In this document: one piece after another, positions 55,383 through 64,000 of the stretch
How positions within the stretch are numbered: the stretch's first letter is position 1
Layout: each line of letters opens with the position of its first letter
DNA from: Onchocerca volvulus
Lineage: Eukaryota > Nematoda > Chromadorea > Rhabditida > Onchocercidae
Direction: 5' to 3'
DNA length: 64,000 bases
Assembly: GCA_000499405.2 (NCBI GenBank)
Contig: HG738138.1
Location: 13,207,208 to 13,271,207 of the forward strand
Program-made: the position numbers and the translations under genes
Notes under the pieces: model-generated
Seen by the model: only the letters and a program-made list of their open reading frames with translations
What the model was told of the DNA's origin: nothing
The model's database searches: none

Positions 55383-56712
55383 TCATTTCAGTTCCTCCAA
55401 TTGATAGCAATATTGATATGAAGATCGGATAAGATTATACGGAAAGCAAGACTCCAGAAGATCAAATGATAAAAGCGGACTATGCTTCACTAACTGAAAA
55501 ATGTATATAAATTGAATAAAACTATCCAAAACTAAAATTTTTATCAGCTCTGTGTAAAAACTATCGCATGATAGATAATAGTATAAGCCCAGCAGAAATG
55601 TTAATTGAGTAGTCGTCTTTTCGTATTTTAATGTGGTATAACATAGGTGTCAGGACAAAGCAAAGTCCTTTTTTTGTAGCCACACAGAATGAGAAAGATA
55701 ATAATGGCATCCAGGAATGATGATTTAAATTGAGTGCTATAAATTTTTAAAGAGAATAAAAATTTAAAATGATGCTCTGGAATCATAAGAACCTTTTTTT
55801 AAACATGTTTTACCTGATCAAGCACAACATAAACAAACTGTCGTGATTTCGCCATGTCCACGTCGCTGCTATCCTCTGACGTTCTTAAAAGACCATTCGA
55901 TGCCAACTGAAGAAAAAAGAACGATTAATGCTACGAAGTTGATACACCACTAAAACAGAAAAAGATTCAATGAGAAAAGATGAAATTTTCAAGGAAGCAA
56001 AATTAAAAATTACTGCCAGAAATTCTTTCATTCTTTCAGTAACATCATTACGTCCATGCAAACAAAATAAGGCATTTGCAACTGTTGATACTGCTAGGGC
56101 TATACATTGCAAATTGTTTTTAGAAGCTGCAAGTAAACTGAGAATGGAAAATGCTGTGTAAAATAACAAATATTTTCCAAAATAATCTTTCGCAAGTCAA
56201 GAAATATCTAGTAAAATAAAAATATATGATGGCAATCTTCGCAAAGTCATCTCTTATAAATCATTCGAAATTCATCACATTAACAATTTCAAAGATTGTA
56301 CTGGCAAAAATAGAAAATACCTAGCAGCGAGGCACTATACTGACTATTTTGTGTCAGTGCAAGTCGTGGTAAAGAAAGTGCAATAAAAACAAGCAGTAGG
56401 CAAGAGAGAGTGTAATGTTCATCGGGTTCAGTTTGTTTCGTCTGAGCTCGAATAGCATGAACTAATGCAACGTCCACATCCGTATTGATGCCAACAGCCA
56501 TGCAAAGTTCCGACAGCACCTGAAATATTTTAAATACAAAAGATTCGAATTAACTTTTTACTGATTCACCATTGTGCACAATGCTTTAATTAGATGTTCA
56601 TAGAGAAAATAAAATCAAATTCTATTGATATTTTTTGCACCGAAAATTTAACATGATATGATGGAACGGCAAGACAATTACCAGACATTTATCATATTTT
56701 TATATATGCATT

Positions 56713-56754
<42 letters not shown>

Positions 56755-59700
56755 TGAAAGTTCCAGTATTATAACACTCGAAAATCTACAAGCGCTTAAG
56801 AAGAATTTCATAAAATGTGATTAGTCTCAACTATACCAAAATATAAGTTCTCTTCAAATGTAATTTGGGTTTAAAATCATACGAAATTACCAATAAATTA
56901 TGTTCGTTAGAGGTATCATGTAAATCATTCACAACTGACAACAAGAATGGTAAGCGACGTTTGAGCACATCATGCAGGGCGGCATGCAAAAGAGAACGAA
57001 AAGACAGAATTTCACCAATAATAGTAACACGTTGTAATACCGACTCCATGGGTCCGTTTATTGGAACCTATAATTGTAAATTCAGTTATAAGTTCATGAT
57101 TAATACTTAATCACTATTTACAATCATCATAAATTCAAGTCTCTCTTTATTCATCACAAAAAATTTATAAATAAGACTTGCTGAACAGTTTGGAGAGACT
57201 TAGTACCACAACTAAGCCAAACAGTATACGGCGTAGTGTTTCTTGAATCAACTAATTATCCTAATAAAATTTCCTGTGATTCTATTTACTTGGCACTTCT
57301 TTTAAACCCAGTCCCAGCAAAAAAAACATATTGAAATCATACAACAAAACCAAAAAATTTTACGGTTCTCACTTGTTTTCTATCTTTTATATCTCTGCTC
57401 AACTGCAGTAACAATTCGCGCATTTTCTCCGGCTTATCAAAACAGCTCCGCGCCAAGATCAAAGCATCTCGATGGTCGTTGACAATTTTATTCAATTCAG
57501 TGATTTGACTTGCTACATGCCATATCAGTTTTTCACTCATGGTTTTCACACCATATGGTCCAAGAAGTAAAGACAAAGCTCTTAGTTCTAAAATGAATTA
57601 ATAATATTGAACACATCACTTTTTTTTTTCTGTAATATCATTCAGATATCACTGCAAAGACAATGAAATATTTTACTACCATTCCATTATTTTCCAGTCG
57701 AAATCTAATCAACACATTGTCAGTGGTTTATACTGTCTGAACAGAGCACGATGACAACTACTTTTATCATCTCGATTAGCACGGAATTTAATTCGTATCT
57801 AATTCGAGCTGTTTAAGTAATGAATTTCTTTTCACTATTAAACCTTAATGTATTCTGCAGGAAACAATCTATTATAATAATAAAGGAAGTTATAAAACAT
57901 AAAGAAGACTTATAAATTCAAATATCTTACCACGATTGTCAGTATATTGATCGGGGCTGAATGTTTGTTGATAATCTGGATTTGCAATCAGAGCTGCAAA
58001 GTGAGGTGAAAACAATATTTGCCCCGTACTCATCCGACGAAGAACAACTTCGAGATACCTGAAGGTGCGTTGTGACTTTTGAAAGAATTGCATGAACTCA
58101 AACATGTACTCTTTAAATCATAAAATTACTGAATTAGAGTTTTCTCTTTACTCTCTGAAAGAATCCCTTTTTTAGTATAAATTCCTATGCTTACCACTTT
58201 GTATAAATAGATGTTAATGTATCATTGCCATGATAGTCCTGGTACTGTGTTTGCTGTAGAAGTACACTGTTGAAAAGGCGAGTCACATCCAACGTTACTG
58301 GAAAAATGCTTATGTGCAACCACTATTGATCAAACTATTTTCGACTTCACTACTATTTATAAATTCAAATTTACATGATCTAATATATGATGAAGGAATG
58401 CTAAACAATACTGGGAAATAAAATCTTCACATTTCAAAAATTTTAATATCTGAAAAATATTTCATAAATCTAAACTCCTCATAAAAATTGTAAATTTGAC
58501 AGAACATTGGCCAAGTGTAATACCTATAGTGTCCAAATTTTGTAACACAATCATGTGAGCATTTATTGAAGCCAAAAGTTGACAAGGTCTCATCGGATGT
58601 TCAGATGACGAGATTAACGTTTGGATTGACTGCGTAAGTTGAGATTCTAGCTGCTGTGCCAGATATTCACGTGGAGCAAATATGTGATCAGACACAACCA
58701 CTTGCCTAGAAACAAAAAGAATTTATATAATTTTCTAGACAATATGCATGATTTAAAAAAAAACCTGACGATCTGGATTTGCTATTACCTTGATGAAGTA
58801 ACTGCTGAGCACAATTCATGAAGCGCTGTTTGCAGTTTATCAGCTAATGTTAATGTGTCTCGACTACAACGAAAACTTTCTTCCCCTGGCATAACTAATG
58901 AGCGAGCGGTGTTCGAATTTTTATTTGCTGTAAAATGATCATTCAAAATATTATCAATATGGCAAGAAAACTTCTTCTTTTTTTTTCAATATCCAAAAGT
59001 TTTGAAACAATTAATAAAGCTAAATTTGAATAAATGAAAGAAACAAATAAATAAAAACATTGCATGCAAACTTGAGGAAAAATAGCTGCTAATGAAACTT
59101 CATTTTTCGATTTAATTTCTGCTTTAGCGACCGTCTGGCTAACAAATACTAACAAATTGATAGGAGGATTAAAATCGCAAGCCGCCTTCGAAAAAGAATG
59201 ATCTTGACAGTATACGGCTACTAATAGGAGCAAAAAGACACATGCATAGAATATTTCGATAGAACTGCATAATGTGGCTACTAACTTGCGATTCATTTCA
59301 TATCTTGAATATATTTTACATGGAGTTGAGATTATTTGGATATGGATAAAGATAAAGAAGTAACATCATAAGCTCCTCACTAAAAATAAAGTAGAATAGC
59401 TTGCAGAATTGTGATATTTGATCAGCCAATTAATGGATCAGTCTCTGGAAATTCCAAAGATTTAATATCTTACATTTCTGCTTATCATGCTCTTCAATCA
59501 GTTTTGCACAGTTGTTGGGTGAAAGCTGCTCAGTCAACTGCACTTCATATTCGCATAATCGAGCGGCTACAGAAGCCGTTTCCTTCGCCAATTCATCCAG
59601 AACCAAATTACATAACTTTAAACTCTGAAAAAGAAAATTACAATTTATTAAAAATAATCGAGAGCAAATTTTACTAAGAACGATTTAAAAAGAATTGTAT

Positions 59701-62700
59701 TATGAAAATAAATAAATATATTCAGCAATACTGAAAACAATTTAACGAACCCGATCAACAATATGAGCTTTTTCTTCCGGACAAAGATCGTGCAATGCAG
59801 AACGAAAGTTTGAGCATATATGTGCAAAGGAAATAGTGTACCTTGATTGGGATGGCAGTTGAAGACACTGATGTAATTGCGTTTCGAATTGTTGAGCATA
59901 GAAACTACAAAAATAGGGAATATGTAAATCAGATATTTCTTCTGCATTATGATAAACTTATTCTTAACTAAATGACATATAATTTGAAACAGCATGCTGT
60001 ATTATTACCTGTTATGAATGAGCTATTTTAATTTTCTATACAACATATGATAAATTTTTTACTTTAAACTAAATTACTTACTATTGATTTTCACTCAAAC
60101 AGTCGAATTTCTGAGAAAATAAAAATTATACCAACCAATAAATCGATAAATCACTGGTTTCTCGAAGCATTTCATCTATAAGGTCAATCATTTTCAAATG
60201 AAAGACAGTAGTATTCATCGTGACTGCTAAACGGCGATCATGATTTAAAGTAAAAGATGACCGACTCATACTGACATATGCTTGGAAACGAAACCAATCC
60301 AAACGTAAGGAACGTAAATCAATACTATCCTCTAAAGTCATATTAAATTGCAACGAAAAATATGGGAATTTGTTTAATAAATGAAGTGAATTTGATTTAA
60401 ATTAAAAAAAAAAAAGAGCAGAAGTCAAAAAGAAAAAAAATTGTAAACGGTAAGAACAAAGTTAGTCGCCATCAACTCACGGCTAATATGAGACAGGTCA
60501 GCGCAAAAATCAGATAATAACACAGATTCTTTTTCGCCCAAATTCTCAAGGGATTGCACGATATCAGTCAAAATAAGTGCATCATAGCCAGTAACATATT
60601 GCGAATAATACCGCTTAATGACTCCATCATGTTGTTGTACCAGAGAACGCAATTCCAAAATGTAATACAGCAATTCAGGTAATTGTCTTAAAAAAGAACC
60701 ACTGCAGAATGAAAGAAATTTTGTATTCCAGATAATAAATTTGCTGAATTTGTTTGATGGAAAATTTTTAAATACATAAGAAAATTTAATTGCAAAAGCA
60801 ATTTTCCATATAACTTTATCAAACCCAAAAAAAAAAAACTTACTTGTCTGCTACTTCATCAGCATGTTTCGTCTTTTTACTACCACTTACTGGCCAAATG
60901 TCAACATGCCGCAGAAGCCATGTTACTTCATCCCTTGAAAACGAAAGGGCCATCCAAACAAACAAAATCTTTGGTCCAAGAAGACCCACCTGATCTTTGA
61001 TTAATAAACAAAGTTCTCGTAAAGTACCTCGCAGAAAACGACGCCGATCACGATGAACAGTGAGACTGAAAAAAACTAAGACAATGATTAAACATATGTA
61101 TTTTACTGTATTTGCTTCGCTTATCGTTTCAAATATGAATCAGAATATTTTATACAGACACAGTAAAAAATGAACGAAATTTAACTAAGCACATACCTCG
61201 TTTGCAATGCAACTGAATAGTGGTCTTTTACTTCCTGCAGCTTTTTACTATAATTTTTCGCATTTTCAAAAACACTCTGAACCGTTTGATGAACAATAAG
61301 AATTTCATCCCTGAATGATCATAAGCATCAATGTCGCGTAAATAATGGAAATCGCATTTTGCAAATTTCTATCAGTTTCAGGATCTCTACTGCGCAGCAA
61401 AAAGTTTTGCTCCACAATTATATTCCCTTCATTAAATCAACTTTGTCATCTACAAACATGCTTATGTACAAATTAAATGCAATAAATAAACCGAACAAAC
61501 CTAAAAAGGCGTATAGCGAGACCCGTTTGCAAAGCGCGTTGCCACAAGTTAGCAATCACGGAATCGTTTAAAAGTGTGTTATGACAAACAAGCACACCCA
61601 CTGCAAATTAAATGTCTGCAAACTACAAGTTCATCAAAAAAATAAATGAGAATTCGGAATTAAACTCTGCATCTCCAAAAAATCTAATTTGGAATTTCAT
61701 CGCAATGTGGAATAGATCAAAACGAAGAAGTTGAAATATAAGAGAATCTCGATTATAAATTTAACCGAATGAAAGAATCATAGTGGGTGAAATACCGACA
61801 TTCTGAAGAGCTTGTATTACTAGTCTTCTAATACACGAAAGCGTCAGGATGCAATTAAATCATCATTAAGAGATGTGCTGCACTGAATCTTCAGTCATTT
61901 CTGATGCTTAATGTTGAAAAAAAAAAAGAAAAAAAAAAAAAACGTAGAGCATAAATACAGAAATGATGAAAACAACAAAACCTGTTGCACTATTGCTTAA
62001 CTTCACCTCCCTCTTTCTCAGTAGTGCCCGCTCTGGTATGTATTCGATTCGCTGTGATGAATACTCGAATGAAAAAGTAGAGTAGGAATGTAAACTGCGG
62101 GCATTAAAATATGAAATGAGGTCTACATCTCAAAACCTTACTATTTTCCATCAGACGTAATCGACACAGTTGATGATAACTGTTTCAAATAAAATGCAAA
62201 ATTATAATACGACACTTACATATAATCCATCTGTCCATAACATCCAACGATAAATATTCGCAAGCTATCTACAAAAATATTTCCACTAAGACTAAGTCAT
62301 ACATATGAAGTCATTAACGACGAAAAGTTTGATTTTTTTGGAGCTGTCAGATATCTTGGGATATCTTAGCCTTCACTGCAAGAAAAGAAACTTCTTCCTT
62401 TTCCGAAACGTATATTAAAGCGTACTAACGCTTCAAAATAAGCTTCAATACTTTAACTGGATTTTCCTTCGGTAAACAATAATTAAATCTGGCAAAACAC
62501 AGAAAGACAAGTAATGAACTGGTGTAATAAGATCTATTTTTATCTGCAGGTCGGATTTAAAGCGAAACAGCAAGGTTCCCAATTCCAGTACGTCAAGTTT
62601 AACTTCCTTTCTCACTTATGAAATCAAAAATTCCTCACTTGTAAATATTTTTATTTCAATGAATTTTGAAACATACCGTGTCAGTTTGCGCAGCGTACAG

Positions 62701-64000
62701 AATTTGTTGCGGAGAAGCAACAAGTGATAACATTTGCGCGTTACGCCATGCATCTGCAGTTATATTTCTACGCACATAAACTGTTCCTAATGAAGTTAGC
62801 GAACCTTGAATCAACTGAAATATCCACCAATATTTTTCCATTAAGAATTTTCGTTTACTCCGAGGAAACGATTTTTCGACTGTGCTAGCTAATGAATGAC
62901 TCCCAGAATGCTTTACTTTTCTGTCTTTCTTTCAATTACGAATAATGCAAAAGAAACTGCGCTATAACAATATTAAAGTATTTAATAATTGAATAAAGTA
63001 GAAGTCATCCATTTAAAAATTTCAGAAAAGGAAGGGATAAATAAAAAGCACCCTATTTAAAGGTCCTAAATCTTCGGCCAATTTCTTCCACGGATTATCG
63101 TACTCAACAATCATTTGTCCTAATCTCGGAAAAGTGGGTTCACTTTGTCCATTACTTAGTTCATAAGCAGCATTGAATAATCCAAGAACGGCTTTTCTAT
63201 CATCCACGCGAGATAACAGCACCATCAAGCACACCAAATTAATCACCAAATTCATGTAACCTGCTGTTAAATCATAGCTTGTTGTCTGCAACAACATTTC
63301 TCGGTTAATTGTTGCTGCTACTGCTTAAGTGCTTAATGTTGGAAGTGCTAATAATCGAAAATTTAGTGTTAAATTTCAAGTATTGGATTTTTAATAAAAA
63401 GAACTTACTATATCTAACTTAAACTGTGCGGCATCCATTGTTGTCAGTAACTGTAGAATGTGATCTTTCAAATCCAGCAAATCAGCAAATGTACAGTAAT
63501 ATAGCGAGAGCGATTTCAATATTTCTTGCTTTATCAAACTCACTTGATGAAACAATGTCTGGAATAGTGTTATTGACAAAATCCATTTCATAAATGCTCC
63601 AGCTATTCTTTCTGAGCAATACCTTCAAGAGCATTTATTATATGTACTACTGCATACTCTGACTACGCTTCTTTGTTCAAAAAAATTACTGTCTTGCATT
63701 TTGAACTTTGCTATATCGTCTTTTATTCACAAACCAGAGCTTCTACTCATCACCTCACGAATGTTGAATAGCATGCTACGCAAGAATACAGCCAAAGTGA
63801 AACTTACTCGACAGTCATTTACTTACATAGAATAAGTGACTGTTACATTACATGACAGTCACTTAAAATCCATTATACTACAATTACTTACCTCAAAGTG
63901 ATATTAAAGTTGCATCTTCAAAAGTTTCACAAAAGCACCCACTTGATAAAAAAACAAAACTATAATTAAATTCAATACAAAAAGATGAACAGAGCTTACA
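55383..64000 (-). CDS. gex-3: GEX-3 / NCKAP1 (HEM family), WAVE regulatory complex subunit; N-terminus off right edge
   Basis: Twenty-one exons follow NCKAP1 closely from about residue 90 to the end: 63558-63409, 63285-63052, 62814-62677, 62267-62219, 61600-61501, 61310-61197, 61065-60844, 60701-60481, 60331-60136, 59904-59751, 59624-59474, 58927-58789, 58705-58524, 58297-58195, 58058-57931, 57587-57373, 57067-56891, 56519-56321, 56153-56014, 55906-55814 and 55493-55383. All phases close, giving 1071 residues. Conserved blocks include ERKAVLGL-like [76 protein letters not shown]-type, [17 protein letters not shown] and [15 protein letters not shown] near the stop. The protein is the scaffold partner of GEX-2/CYFIP in the Rac-controlled WAVE complex that drives branched actin. 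A donor (GTAAGC) at 63999-63994 marks an exon just outside the window; the link between it and 63558 is unresolved. Confidence 0.96.
56715..56751 (+). repeat. TA dinucleotide microsatellite in a gex-3 intron
   Basis: About 37 bases of uninterrupted TA repeats between gex-3 exons 56891-57067 and 56321-56519. Confidence 0.95.
63834..63864. repeat. 10-base inverted repeat in the first visible gex-3 intron
   Basis: AAGTGACTGT (63834-63843) and ACAGTCACTT (63855-63864) flank an 11-base loop. A third related copy, CGACAGTCATTTACTT, lies just left at about 63809. Confidence 0.7.

Overview
This window is animal nuclear DNA, almost certainly from a nematode and most likely a spirurid or filarial-type parasite. 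The DNA is strongly AT-rich. Genes are split into many short exons with GT..AG introns, and several start codons sit 10-35 bases after a TTTCAG-type acceptor, as expected for spliced-leader trans-splicing. The protein families are also nematode-like. The exact species cannot be read from the sequence.

Layout, left to right. (1) 276-3949, minus: amino-terminal part of a PAN/ZP apical-matrix protein of the NOAH/NompA type, running off the left edge. (2) 7733-10113, minus: a complete Gi/o-class G-protein alpha subunit of 354 residues. (3) 13233-17580, minus: a sodium/solute symporter of the SLC5 family. (4) 17667-22334: a decayed Helitron (Rep/PIF1-type helicase relics, plus orientation) between two roughly 200-base direct repeats, with a GC-rich palindrome at the inner edge of the left repeat. 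(5) 27248-30080, plus: an SLC7 L-type amino-acid transporter light chain. (6) 32787-39379, minus: a complete P5B-type P-type ATPase, 23 exons and 1112 residues. (7) 42533-48356, minus: a PAN plus thrombospondin-1 secreted protein, 616 residues. (8) 49143-51429, plus: an unrecognised, apparently decaying coding trace with glycoprotein-like features. (9) 53005-53703, minus: a PTB-domain protein resembling ICAP-1 (integrin beta-1 binding protein 1). (10) 55383-64000, minus: gex-3, the NCKAP1/HEM subunit of the WAVE actin-regulatory complex, with only its first residues missing off the right edge.

The living genes look like ordinary host genes of membrane transport, signalling, extracellular matrix and cytoskeleton. 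They do not form an obvious functional cluster. Exon models were built by hand from reading frame, splice sites and phase, and in nearly every gene the phases close exactly. The points that most deserve a second look are the 49.1-51.4 kb trace, the repeat-flanked Helitron block with its palindrome, two long near-perfect hairpins (10.2 kb and 16.0 kb), and the PAN+TSP1 protein with a possible membrane-anchored alternative end.
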